Assembly (NCBI GenBank): GCA_947168395.1
Contig: CAMVLT010000006.1
Coordinates: forward strand, 1 to 64,000
Reading direction: 5' to 3'
Length of the DNA stretch: 64,000 bases
Source: an uncultured Prevotellaceae bacterium
GTDB taxonomy: Bacteria; Bacteroidota; Bacteroidia; Bacteroidales; Bacteroidaceae
The stretch's first letter is position 1. Every line of letters begins with the position of its first letter. Shown here piece after piece: positions 28,451 to 34,942 of this stretch. The notes below the pieces were generated by a model. That model was not told the DNA's origin, searched no databases, and was given only the letters and a program-made list of their open reading frames with translations. The position numbers were made by a program, and so were the translations under genes.

Positions 28451-28765
28451 ATGGCCTACGGATTTTACGGATTAATCGGATTGTCATCTCGACTAAGCGG
28501 AGCGCATGGAGATATCTCTACGGTAATTGGAGGAGATTTCTCGACTACGCTCGAAATGACAACGGGTGGTGGAGCGCTCGAGATGACAGTTGTCTATATC
28601 ATCCTTATTGGGGCTGTGGGGTATGCCGCTTGGTGGGTGTATGAGCGGATACGGAAGAGTGATGATCCGTGTGAAGGATGCACCGGATGCCAGCTAAAAG
28701 AGCTGAAAGATAGGGCAAAAGAGTGCGAGAAACGGAAAAAATCGTGTTGCTGCACGAAAAAGTAG
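28451..28765 (+). CDS. Small Cys-rich membrane protein (FeoB-associated type) with repeat-coded N-terminus
   Basis: 104 residues if the ATG at 28451 is used. The true family part begins near residue 45: MTVVYIILIGAVGYAAW is one membrane helix, then DDPCEGCTGCQL and the end CCCTKK, as in FeoB-associated Cys-rich proteins. Residues about 13-45 are translated dispersed repeat copy 3. An alternative start is the ATG at 28583, which is itself part of the repeat end GAGATGACA and gives a 60-residue protein of normal family length. I favour 28583, but the frame is open from both. Confidence 0.7.
   Translation: MAYGFYGLIGLSSRLSGAHGDISTVIGGDFSTTLEMTTGGGALEMTVVYIILIGAVGYAAWWVYERIRKSDDPCEGCTGCQLKELKDRAKECEKRKKSCCCTKK
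28482..28588. repeat. Dispersed repeat, copy 3
   Basis: TGTCATCTCGACTAAGCGG, AGCGCATGGAGATATCTC, a GGAGATTTCTCGACTACGCT unit, and the tail GGAGCGCTCGAGATGACA. Same units as copies 1 and 2. Confidence 0.88.
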
Positions 28766-28773
28766 CAAAAAAA

Positions 28774-28805
28774 TTTGGTAGTCTCAAAAAAACTCGCTAC
28801 CTTTG
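28774..28805 (+). promoter_or_regulatory. Full promoter for tRNA-Cys
   Basis: TTTG at 28774-28777, 20-bp spacer, TACCTTTG at 28798-28805. Confidence 0.8.
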
Positions 28806-28845
28806 CACCCGCGTTTGAGAAAGCGCTTCGATCATTTCAAAATTT

Positions 28846-28917
28846 GGTGCCTTGGATGAGTGGCTTAGTCAACGGTCTGCAAAACCGTCTACGGCGGTTC
28901 GAATCCGCCAGGCACCT
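28846..28917 (+). tRNA. tRNA-Cys (GCA)
   Basis: 72 nt: acceptor GGTGCCT / AGGCACC, discriminator T, anticodon arm ACGGT CTGCAAA ACCGT with anticodon GCA, T-arm GGCGGTTCGAATCCGCC. The prophage begins within about 280 bp downstream, so this gene may be the integration target. Confidence 0.96.
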
Positions 28918-28923
28918 CTCAGA

Positions 28924-28970
28924 AAAATCGGGAATCCCAGTAAATAAAGGGGTTCCCGATTTTCTTTTTG
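28924..28970 (+). terminator. Terminator after tRNA-Cys
   Basis: AAATCGGGAATCCC pairs with GGGGTTCCCGATTT around a 10-nt loop, followed by TCTTTTT. Confidence 0.8.
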
Positions 28971-28978
28971 TACAACTC

Positions 28979-29101
28979 TCAAAATTTGTAGCGCATTTGT
29001 AGCGCATACAAAAAGCGGAGCCTCAGCCCCGCCCGTAACTCAAACAACAATGCATGCCTCACGGCAAATCGTTGCCCTTCATCTTTCAAAGAGGCTTTCA
29101 T
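28979..29101 (-). CDS. Possible 40-residue ORF at the prophage edge
   Basis: Minus-strand ORF MKASLKDEGQRFAV... ending MRYKF, rich in Arg/Leu. It has a sigma-ABfr box at 29133-29140 placed correctly before it. I recognise no family. It overlaps the 11-bp repeat pair at 28984-29005 and may be a fused remnant of an element that once sat at this tRNA. Confidence 0.25.
   Translation of the reverse strand: MKASLKDEGQRFAVRHALLFELRAGLRLRFLYALQMRYKF
28984..29005 (+). repeat. Tandem 11-bp repeat, possible attachment region
   Basis: ATTTGTAGCGC twice in tandem, 67 bp after the end of tRNA-Cys, in the only gap between host and prophage genes. It is a candidate recombinase site. The other end of the element is outside the window. 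Confidence 0.4.
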
Positions 29102-29132
29102 AATGAAAGGAGGTTCGTTTAGAAAGCCGGTG

Positions 29133-29140
29133 CAAAGGTA
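29133..29140 (-). promoter_or_regulatory. Leftward -7 element at the prophage edge
   Basis: TACCTTTG on the minus strand, with TTTG (29161-29158) 17 bp upstream. It points toward tRNA-Cys and the 40-residue ORF. Confidence 0.4.
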
Positions 29141-29206
29141 CGAACAAAAATTTAATCCAAATCTTAATTATACTTAATTTGTAGTTCTAATAGCAAATAA
29201 TAATAT

Positions 29207-29527
29207 TCATTGTATCTTTACCTTTTTCCATTTTAGTCCATAAGAGCCGTAAATAGCATCAATAAGTTGATGAAGATCCCCTTCAGAGTATGATACTGGA
29301 TTTACACTGTTCTCAGGCATAAAAACATAATATAAACCATCGTGTGTACTTATACCTCTATATTCCAATTCTGACTTACCGATAACAACTTTATCACCTA
29401 CGGACAAGATTCTATCAGGCAGATTATCGGATAATATCGGGTATTTGTTTTTGAATGTAACCCACAGAAAAGCTTTTCTAACACAGAAAACAGCAAATAT
29501 ACCTATTAATATATATACAATAGTCAT
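29207..29527 (-). CDS. Membrane-anchored prophage protein, unknown
   Basis: 106 residues. Residues 1-20 are one membrane helix (IVYILIGIFAVFCV) and the rest is soluble with beta character. Leftward with the repressor, a position typical of lysogenic conversion or superinfection-exclusion genes, but no family is recognised. Confidence 0.6.
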   Translation of the reverse strand: MTIVYILIGIFAVFCVRKAFLWVTFKNKYPILSDNLPDRILSVGDKVVIGKSELEYRGISTHDGLYYVFMPENSVNPVSYSEGDLHQLIDAIYGSYGLKWKKVKIQ

Positions 29528-29589
29528 GCATATAAAAAAATGTTTGATACAAAAATAATATTCTTACCTTTCCGATTGTCGCACTTTCA

Positions 29590-29901
29590 TTATAGTCTTT
29601 TTAATTTCCATAATGACAAGGCTTCTCCTTTATTAACCGGCATCTTTCCTCCTACTGGGGAAAAAATATTATCGACAGAATTAAGAAACTTACCGATGAT
29701 GATACGATTAACTGTAATCAACATATAGCGATGTCTGGCATCAGTACCTTCGCTGATTTGAATCCGCTCACAACGGAATTTGCATCCTTCATAATAATCT
29801 GAATCTTCAGAAGTTTTGTCTATTATAATGCAAAACTCATCAATGTCACTTGTGGACTTAATAATTTGCTCAATCCCGTCACTTAATAAGATCTCTTTCA
29901 T
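29590..29901 (-). CDS. Prophage protein of unknown function
   Basis: 103 residues, no signal or membrane segment. It starts 3 bp after the repressor stop, so it is co-transcribed with it. No family recognised; the position suggests a lysogeny role. Confidence 0.6.
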   Translation of the reverse strand: MKEILLSDGIEQIIKSTSDIDEFCIIIDKTSEDSDYYEGCKFRCERIQISEGTDARHRYMLITVNRIIIGKFLNSVDNIFSPVGGKMPVNKGEALSLWKLKRL

Positions 29902-29904
29902 AAT

Positions 29905-30237
29905 TTATTTCTTGTTAGTTTTATCCATAATTTTACCTATTACATTAACTAAATCACGGCTAAGTGCTACAAGTTCTGCATCGTCTTGAGCAATCGCACT
30001 TTTGTTTTTATCAGAACTAAATTTCATCTCACCATTTCCCCTCAACAACCATTCTGCAGACACTTCAGGGAAAGCATTTAAGATAAGTAGAATTGTACTT
30101 ACAGATAACGTTGTCGTGTCATTAATTTGACTGTTCAACGTTTTTTGATTAACGCCAAACTGTTTAGATAACTGTGTAGGGTTTGATGAAAACTCCTTTA
30201 AAATCTCCCTAATTCGAATTTTTACCTCTTCTTCCAT
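29905..30237 (-). CDS. Phage repressor-like HTH protein
   Basis: 110 residues. The HTH lies at about 17-50: NPTQLSKQFGVNQKTLNSQIN, then SVSTILLILNAFPEVSAEWLLRGNGEM, the XRE-like pattern common in Bacteroidota phages. The tail (DAELVALSRDLVNVIGKIMD) is probably a dimer helix. It faces the early operon and three palindromic operators, one of them inside its own gene, so it is the best candidate for the immunity repressor. Confidence 0.8.
   Translation of the reverse strand: MEEEVKIRIREILKEFSSNPTQLSKQFGVNQKTLNSQINDTTTLSVSTILLILNAFPEVSAEWLLRGNGEMKFSSDKNKSAIAQDDAELVALSRDLVNVIGKIMDKTNKK
30085..30100. promoter_or_regulatory. Operator O3 inside the repressor gene
   Basis: AAGTAGAATTGTACTT, the palindromic form AAGTA-N6-TACTT shared with O1 and O2. 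Confidence 0.65.
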
Positions 30238-30263
30238 ACCTCTATTCTTTAAAATTGTTAAAT

Positions 30264-30279
30264 AAGTAATATTTTACTT
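30264..30279. promoter_or_regulatory. Operator O1
   Basis: AAGTAATATTTTACTT, form AAGTA-N6-TACTT, preceded by AT as in O2. O1 and O2 starts are 32 bp apart (about three helical turns). Confidence 0.75.
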
Positions 30280-30286
30280 GTATATA

Positions 30287-30318
30287 TTTGTAAATAAGTA
30301 GAATTATACTTATATTTG
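30287..30318 (+). promoter_or_regulatory. Early rightward promoter with operator O2 in its spacer
   Basis: TTTG at 30287-30290, 20-bp spacer, TATATTTG at 30311-30318: a perfect promoter for the early operon. Confidence 0.8.
30296..30311. promoter_or_regulatory. Operator O2
   Basis: AAGTAGAATTATACTT fills the spacer and touches the first T of the -7 box of the early promoter. A repressor bound here would block RNA polymerase. Confidence 0.8.
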
Positions 30319-30375
30319 CACTCGAAATTACTTATTAAGTAGTTTGAAACCACTTTCAAAGTAGAATTAAGGCTA

Positions 30376-30383
30376 CAAAGGTA
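30376..30383 (-). promoter_or_regulatory. Possible leftward repressor promoter
   Basis: TACCTTTG on the minus strand, about 140 bp upstream of the repressor ATG. Its transcript would run face to face with the early rightward transcript and across both intergenic operators. No clear -33. Confidence 0.4.
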
Positions 30384-30401
30384 AATAAAAATATTGAGAT
30401 T

Positions 30402-30593
30402 ATGGCAAGAAGAAAGAAAATTATTCAGGTTCCACGGAAAAATGTGGATTTGCTCGCCAAGGCGATGAACGTTGCGCCAGTCACAGTATGGAATGCATTG
30501 GCATTCCGTTCAGACTCAGAGAACGCCCAGCAGATCCGCCGCCTGGCATTGTCTGCTTACGGAGGTATTGAAACAGTGAAGACCATCTTGTAA
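30402..30593 (+). CDS. Small Cro-like HTH protein
   Basis: 63 residues. LLAKAMNVAPVTVWNALAFRSDSENAQQIR fits a short HTH with the recognition helix at APVTVWNAL. First gene of the early operon, 84 bp after the early promoter, the position of Cro-type regulators. Confidence 0.6.
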   Translation: MARRKKIIQVPRKNVDLLAKAMNVAPVTVWNALAFRSDSENAQQIRRLALSAYGGIETVKTIL

Positions 30594-30612
30594 CCATAAA
30601 GACAAATAAGTT

Positions 30613-30717
30613 ATGGAAAGAAATATTATGATGGATGATGATTACTATCCAGATTGGCTTCCTGACGAAGATGACTGGTTGCAAGAAGACGAAGAATACA
30701 TTGAACTTATGTATTAA
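30613..30717 (+). CDS. Small acidic protein
   Basis: 34 residues, MERNIMMDDDYYPDWLPDED then a Glu/Tyr end. Very acidic and aromatic. Between the Cro-like gene and the terminase-like gene with short gaps. Such small acidic early proteins can be DNA mimics, but that is only a guess here. Confidence 0.45.
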   Translation: MERNIMMDDDYYPDWLPDEDDWLQEDEEYIELMY

Positions 30718-30732
30718 TCATAGATAAATGTT

Positions 30733-31818
30733 ATGGAACAGACAAGAAACTGTAGGCCACCGATATTTACAGGTGAAATCATCGGTGATGATGTTAAGGA
30801 TGTAGATATAACACTGACAAACAGTCGCTACGACGGTCAACCGCTACAGATATGGCAGTTGCCTGACTGTCTGAAAGCCGCATACCGTTATATTGTGTGT
30901 GTTCGCTTTTTCGCAACCTCCCAGGGATTCGAGCACTCGGTGATAACAGTGACAGACCGTTTTTCTATGATCAATAATATGGGAGGAGGGAAATTGAAGG
31001 TTGTAGCCCGCTGGCATGACCATACTTCAATAGAGAAGGTGGCATTGGCTGGTGCACAGCTGGCGAAATACTACGACGATGCGCTGCTGGTATTCATATC
31101 TAACGAAGTAGAATCGTATGTTGAGAGGGTTGTTATCGACAATATTTCATATATCTATCCTAACTTGTATGTACGAGAGAGTAGAGTTGACATGTCGACT
31201 AAGAAGATCATCCCTATATATGGCTTCGAAATCAATCCATATACGAAAAAGACAGTGTATGACAAATACAATGAATGTGCTGAGGCTGATTTAATTGACA
31301 ATCCCGTCGATATGAACGGTGCGAACGTTGACTTGTCGACCGCTGTAGGTATCTATATCAGTTTGATCATGCCGAGACCGTATTTCGTAAAAACAGGGGA
31401 AAATATCAATCAGTTTACATCGAGTTTAAATAAAAAGCAAAGAATGAGTAATATGGAACAGACAGACATTAAATTGAATGACCAAGAGAAAGCTTTCATT
31501 AAGGAGCTTCTCGAAGAAACACAGCCATTATTCCGGGACAATTTTCTGGAGCTGGCCAACAGTAAGAAAAAGGAGGATAAGGAGAATTTTATGAAGTATA
31601 GGACGATACTGGAAGAGTTCATAGTACCGAAGCAAGGTAAAAGACTTCCATGCATTCAAGAGAATATTAAAGATATACTCTCACAGATCAAAAAAGGTAT
31701 CGAGGAACATAATGCTGCTGTTGACGGCGAATTTCATGCCTGCCTTCCGCATTCAGTCGAAATCACCTGCAATCTCGACGATAATTCAATACATTTCACA
31801 ATACCACTTTCAAAATAG
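30733..31818 (+). CDS. Terminase-nuclease-like protein, active site apparently lost
   Basis: 361 residues. Residues about 35-225 follow the RNase H-like nuclease half of Bacteroides phage large terminases as I remember them: GQPLQIWQLPD, then YRYIVCVRFFATSQGFEHSV where terminases read Y-R-Y-x-V-x-V-D-x-G-G, then GGGKLKVVARWHDH and ALLVFISNEVES where terminases have F-E-S-N. The first catalytic Asp is replaced by RFF and the Glu by Ile. There is no ATPase half. A second region from MSNMEQTDIKLNDQEK (about 238) on is a different, helical and charged domain, perhaps a fused gene. It lies in the early control region, not with packaging genes. Function unknown. Confidence 0.6.
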   Translation: MEQTRNCRPPIFTGEIIGDDVKDVDITLTNSRYDGQPLQIWQLPDCLKAAYRYIVCVRFFATSQGFEHSVITVTDRFSMINNMGGGKLKVVARWHDHTSIEKVALAGAQLAKYYDDALLVFISNEVESYVERVVIDNISYIYPNLYVRESRVDMSTKKIIPIYGFEINPYTKKTVYDKYNECAEADLIDNPVDMNGANVDLSTAVGIYISLIMPRPYFVKTGENINQFTSSLNKKQRMSNMEQTDIKLNDQEKAFIKELLEETQPLFRDNFLELANSKKKEDKENFMKYRTILEEFIVPKQGKRLPCIQENIKDILSQIKKGIEEHNAAVDGEFHACLPHSVEITCNLDDNSIHFTIPLSK

Positions 31819-31828
31819 GAGAACGATT

Positions 31829-32146
31829 ATGTTAACACCTACACTCAAAGCCCTTTGCGAAGACCCGCAGGCCAGTAGGATTATGCTTGTAATCTCTGCT
31901 GAAGACCTGAGAGAATTTGCACATTCTATTGTTCAGGACACCATCAAAGCCCTGAAAGACCAGAGCGAGCCAAAGTATTTCTCCAGGAAAGAACTGCTTG
32001 AACACCTCCACATCTCTTCAAGAACGCTTTGGTCGCTCGAAGATCAAGGTATTATCACAGCAGAGAAGGTCGGAAGTAAGAAACTCTACAATAAGACAAT
32101 AATTCAGAAGCTTATTGATGAGAAGAAACTGAAAATCAGAAAATAG
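31829..32146 (+). CDS. HTH (excisionase/MerR-like) protein, paralog 1
   Basis: 105 residues from the ATG at 31829 (AGGAGA 8 bp before it). N-terminal LVISAEDLREFAHS is shared with two later genes; the C-terminal winged HTH is YFSRKELLEHLHISSRTLWSLEDQGII then KKLYNK. Such HTH_17-type proteins act as excisionases or regulators. Start chosen after the stop of the previous gene. Confidence 0.75.
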   Translation: MLTPTLKALCEDPQASRIMLVISAEDLREFAHSIVQDTIKALKDQSEPKYFSRKELLEHLHISSRTLWSLEDQGIITAEKVGSKKLYNKTIIQKLIDEKKLKIRK

Positions 32147-32155
32147 ATTCACACT

Positions 32156-32479
32156 ATGGACCTGAACGCCATCATACGCTCTGAGAATGCAGCCAACATT
32201 CAGTTGGTGATCAACGCAAAGGACTTGCGCGACCTGCTTGACGGTGCTATTGCCTGGGGCATGAAGACCATCAAGGAGCGTGACGAGCCAACTTACTATA
32301 CTCGAGAGGAACTGGCGGAAAAGGTTCTGCACGTCAGCCAGCCTACACTCCTAAGCTACCGCAAGAAGGGATTACTCCCTGATCCTGTTACAATCGGTGG
32401 TCGTGTATTGTATGACAAGGCAAAAGTAAGGGAGGCAATGGCTAACGGGAAAATCAAGGTTAAACAGATTATCAAATAA
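32156..32479 (+). CDS. HTH protein, paralog 2
   Basis: 107 residues. Same layout as the previous gene: LVINAKDLRDLLDG, YYTREELAEKVLHVSQPTLL, KKGLLPDPVTIGGRVLYDK. Starts 9 bp after its neighbour. Probably arose by tandem duplication; DNA target unknown. Confidence 0.75.
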   Translation: MDLNAIIRSENAANIQLVINAKDLRDLLDGAIAWGMKTIKERDEPTYYTREELAEKVLHVSQPTLLSYRKKGLLPDPVTIGGRVLYDKAKVREAMANGKIKVKQIIK

Positions 32480-32489
32480 AGCATTTATT

Positions 32490-32777
32490 ATGAGTAAACC
32501 TAAGAAAACTAACGCCAAGGTAATTGCATTACCGTTTCAAAACAACCTCTTCTTTCGCTCAGTCTATGACTGGGAGGGCTGCACCACGATAGCCGACTAT
32601 ACGGGCTTGTGGCCCCAGTACCGTGTCTATAATGAGGAAGGTTACTATATCGGTAGTACCAATGCCAGTAACGAGCTTTCCTGGCAAGCAGCTGTGCGTG
32701 GCATCGTTAAGACTTATTTGACGAAGTTCAAAGGATATATCAACTACAAGAAACAATCAGAACAAGAGGAGGATTGA
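32490..32777 (+). CDS. Phage protein of unknown function
   Basis: 95 residues, soluble, with aromatic-rich WEGCTTIADYTGLWPQYRVY. No family recognised. Tight spacing (10 bp and 3 bp) places it in the early operon. Confidence 0.65.
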   Translation: MSKPKKTNAKVIALPFQNNLFFRSVYDWEGCTTIADYTGLWPQYRVYNEEGYYIGSTNASNELSWQAAVRGIVKTYLTKFKGYINYKKQSEQEED

Positions 32778-32780
32778 GCT

Positions 32781-33203
32781 ATGATTAGGTACTACGAAAG
32801 CTTTGATGAATACATCAAGTCAAAAGATGGACTGAATGATCTTCACGCTATCTACGGCAAATGCTGTCTGCCAGTGTTGGCATGTATTGATGACCTCAAA
32901 CTGAGGTGCGTGTGGATCGAGAAGCATAAGAGTTTCTGTGTCTTCACGGATAATTGGGCTTTGAACGCTGCCAGAGTTGCCGTATTCGGAAACAAGTCAT
33001 CACGGATGCAGATGCCCTTAGACCTCTCCAAGTACAGCTACGACGAGGACGGCACACTGCCTGCCTCCGACATTTTCTGCAACCTCAAGGAGCCTTTTGC
33101 CATCGTTGAGGAGCCTTGCGGTGCCGGTTTCCGCTACGTCGGACTGGCTACCCGTGAGGAATACGAGAAATACAAGCGGGAAAATCCCTGCTGTTACGGT
33201 TGA
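32781..33203 (+). CDS. Phage protein of unknown function
   Basis: 140 residues, mixed alpha/beta, no membrane segment (YGKCCLPVLACIDDLKLRCVW, then EEPCGAGFRYVGLATREEYEKY). No family recognised. Confidence 0.65.
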   Translation: MIRYYESFDEYIKSKDGLNDLHAIYGKCCLPVLACIDDLKLRCVWIEKHKSFCVFTDNWALNAARVAVFGNKSSRMQMPLDLSKYSYDEDGTLPASDIFCNLKEPFAIVEEPCGAGFRYVGLATREEYEKYKRENPCCYG

Positions 33204-33222
33204 ACATTATAAAGATACCACT

Positions 33223-33531
33223 ATGGAGACAATGACCGCTACACAGATGGCACAGCTATACGGCATGAAAAGCTCTACGGCCTTCAACAAGCTGCTGACA
33301 GAGTGCAAGGTGCTGCGCCACACCGACAAGGGTTTCATCCTGGATGATAGCCTGCAGGGCAAGGGCTACACGACTGTAGTCACCACTCCCTACTTTCTTC
33401 CCTCCGGCATACGTGCCTCCAAGAAGAGATCGGCATGGACTTCCGAGGGCCAGCAGTTCCTGCGCCAGCGTCTGGGACGCATCGGCATCTTCCCGGCTGA
33501 CGAGCAGAGAGACATCTTTTCATTTGAATAA
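33223..33531 (+). CDS. KilAC-like antirepressor C-terminal domain protein
   Basis: 102 residues from the ATG at 33223. MTATQMAQLYGMKSSTAFNK then LLTECKVLRHTDKGF and KGYTTVVTTPYF follow the layout of the DNA-binding KilAC domain of phage antirepressors, without the usual N-terminal Bro or Rha half. Possible role in induction control. The longer frame from 33097 overlaps the previous gene. Confidence 0.55.
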   Translation: METMTATQMAQLYGMKSSTAFNKLLTECKVLRHTDKGFILDDSLQGKGYTTVVTTPYFLPSGIRASKKRSAWTSEGQQFLRQRLGRIGIFPADEQRDIFSFE

Positions 33532-33547
33532 CAAACAATAGGAGATT

Positions 33548-33685
33548 ATGAAGTACAAGGTAACAAGACTCTACCCTGATGGTAGGCAGAAGACTGAGGT
33601 ACTCGACGATGTGCCCGACTATCTCGCGCTGAACGGCGAGCTTGACAAGTGTGAGATCAATTCATTCATCGTCTCACTAAACTGA
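33548..33685 (+). CDS. Small phage protein
   Basis: 45 residues, MKYKVTRLYPDGRQKTEVLD then VPDYLALNGELDKCEINSFI. Preceded by AGGAG 7 bp before the start. Function unknown. Confidence 0.5.
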   Translation: MKYKVTRLYPDGRQKTEVLDDVPDYLALNGELDKCEINSFIVSLN

Positions 33686-33692
33686 TTGCGCC

Positions 33693-34001
33693 ATGCTGCA
33701 GCCTACGCTACACACCATCTGCAATGCCCCTGGAGCCGGGCAGACGCTTCTCGTCGTGACTGCCGAGGACTTACGGGAGTTTGCCCTTGACGTGGCCCGT
33801 GCGGTCATGCAGCAGAACGAGCCGCAGTACTTCACGCGCAAGGAGCTGATAAAGTACCTTGGCGTGTGCTCTCGCACTCTGTACACCTACGAGAACGACG
33901 GTATCATCACCGCCAAGGAGGTAGGATCGCAGAAACGCTACCTGAAGGCCGACATCTACGCGGCCATCGAGGACGGAAGACTTAAGAGAATCAAAAAGTA
34001 A
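33693..34001 (+). CDS. HTH protein, paralog 3
   Basis: 102 residues. LVVTAEDLREFALDVARA, YFTRKELIKYLGVCSRTLYT, NDGIITAKEVGSQKRYLK: closest to paralog 1, but more GC-rich, like the genes that follow it. Separated from the other two by four genes. Confidence 0.75.
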   Translation: MLQPTLHTICNAPGAGQTLLVVTAEDLREFALDVARAVMQQNEPQYFTRKELIKYLGVCSRTLYTYENDGIITAKEVGSQKRYLKADIYAAIEDGRLKRIKK

Positions 34002-34007
34002 GAAGCT

Positions 34008-34247
34008 ATGACTAAGAAAGAGTACAGGAATTATTGTTTGGCGAAGGTTGCCGTTGTCGTGTTCGGACTTCTGGTATTCCTTGCCGTCATCGGATGGGCG
34101 GGCGACATGGACTACACCGACCAGTGCATCCTGCGCATGTCCTACGAGGAGTACGACGCCATCAAGGACTCGCTCACCCACAAGTACGGGCATGAGTCGT
34201 CGGAGCGTGACATCGCCCACTGGTGGGCAAAGCATCACAAGAGGTAA
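34008..34247 (+). CDS. Small membrane protein
   Basis: 79 residues; one membrane helix at about 12-32 (AVVVFGLLVFLAVIGWAG), then an acidic and basic tail ending HWWAKHHKR. Function unknown. Confidence 0.6.
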   Translation: MTKKEYRNYCLAKVAVVVFGLLVFLAVIGWAGDMDYTDQCILRMSYEEYDAIKDSLTHKYGHESSERDIAHWWAKHHKR

Positions 34248-34347
34248 ATTTCTTTTCATATATGGATTACAGGTATCTTCTAATAGGTTAGTTTTCAAAG
34301 GTAATCCGGGCAGTTGGTTCGTGAGAATAGCCTGCCCTTTTCAACCA

Positions 34348-34453
34348 GGGAATGAGGACGGCACGATTATTATATAAGTTGCTTTCATTTATGCCATAGT
34401 GCCGTGGCTCTGCCTGAGAAGGTTAAAGACTGGTTCGATCCCGGTCATTCCCA
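34348..34453 (+). tRNA. tRNA-like sequence, atypical
   Basis: The 3' part is a clean tRNA end: T-arm ACTGG TTCGATC CCGGT (34429-34445), then CATTCCC and A. GGGAATG at 34348-34354 pairs perfectly with CATTCCC, but the total is 106 nt. Between them GGCA / TGCT (D-stem with one G-T), GCCA / TGGC (34393-34408, 8-nt loop) and GCCT / AGGT (long variable arm) can form. The D-loop is too long and the anticodon loop is wrong, so it may be a decayed or modified tRNA, or only a tRNA end captured by recombination. Just upstream GGGCAG / CTGCCC followed by TTTT (34307-34340) is a terminator-like hairpin. Confidence 0.35.
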
Positions 34454-34458
34454 CAATT

Positions 34459-34650
34459 ATGATGAAGTTAGGAGATAAAAAACGTGAGTTCGAGGAGAGG
34501 CGCATGGACCTCTACGCTGAACTGTTGAGTACGGACATCGCTGGTATGTCGGTGCAGCGGTTCGAGCACATCTACCGCCAGATCCACATGCTCACGGCAA
34601 AGATACTTTCTTTCAAAGGAGGCTTGAACAATGGCAAAGACAAAGAGTAA
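34459..34650 (+). CDS. Small phage protein
   Basis: 63 residues, highly charged and probably all helical (KKREFEERRMDLYAELL). The ATG is 5 bp after the tRNA-like 3' end, and its last 20 bp overlap the next gene. Function unknown. Confidence 0.55.
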   Translation: MMKLGDKKREFEERRMDLYAELLSTDIAGMSVQRFEHIYRQIHMLTAKILSFKGGLNNGKDKE

Positions 34651-34942
34651 CAAACCGACAAAGCAGGAGCAGGTCAACCGCTCAATTTGCGACTGTACCG
34701 ACTGTCACTGGGCTAACCTCGTCCAGTACGAGGGACCGCGTGAGCCGCTGCTGGCAGAGTGTACCAAGAAGCCGCAGCCGTACTCTCCCAGGTTCCCCTA
34801 CCAGGTGGAGATAGCCCGTGCCAAGAAGCTATGTCCGATGTACTTGCATACGGACGCAGTAAGGACACCTGAGATACGGGCCAAGCATCGGCACTTTCCG
34901 ACGGCCTGTAACGTTAAATCAGAGTCACAGCAGGCAGTATGA
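34631..34942 (+). CDS. Cys-rich small phage protein, possible zinc binder
   Basis: 103 residues. Cysteines C20, C22, C25 in ICDCTDCHW, with AECTKKP and KLCPMY later, could hold a metal. Directly before the replication gene, whose start overlaps its stop (ATGA). Function unknown. Confidence 0.6.
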   Translation: MAKTKSNKPTKQEQVNRSICDCTDCHWANLVQYEGPREPLLAECTKKPQPYSPRFPYQVEIARAKKLCPMYLHTDAVRTPEIRAKHRHFPTACNVKSESQQAV

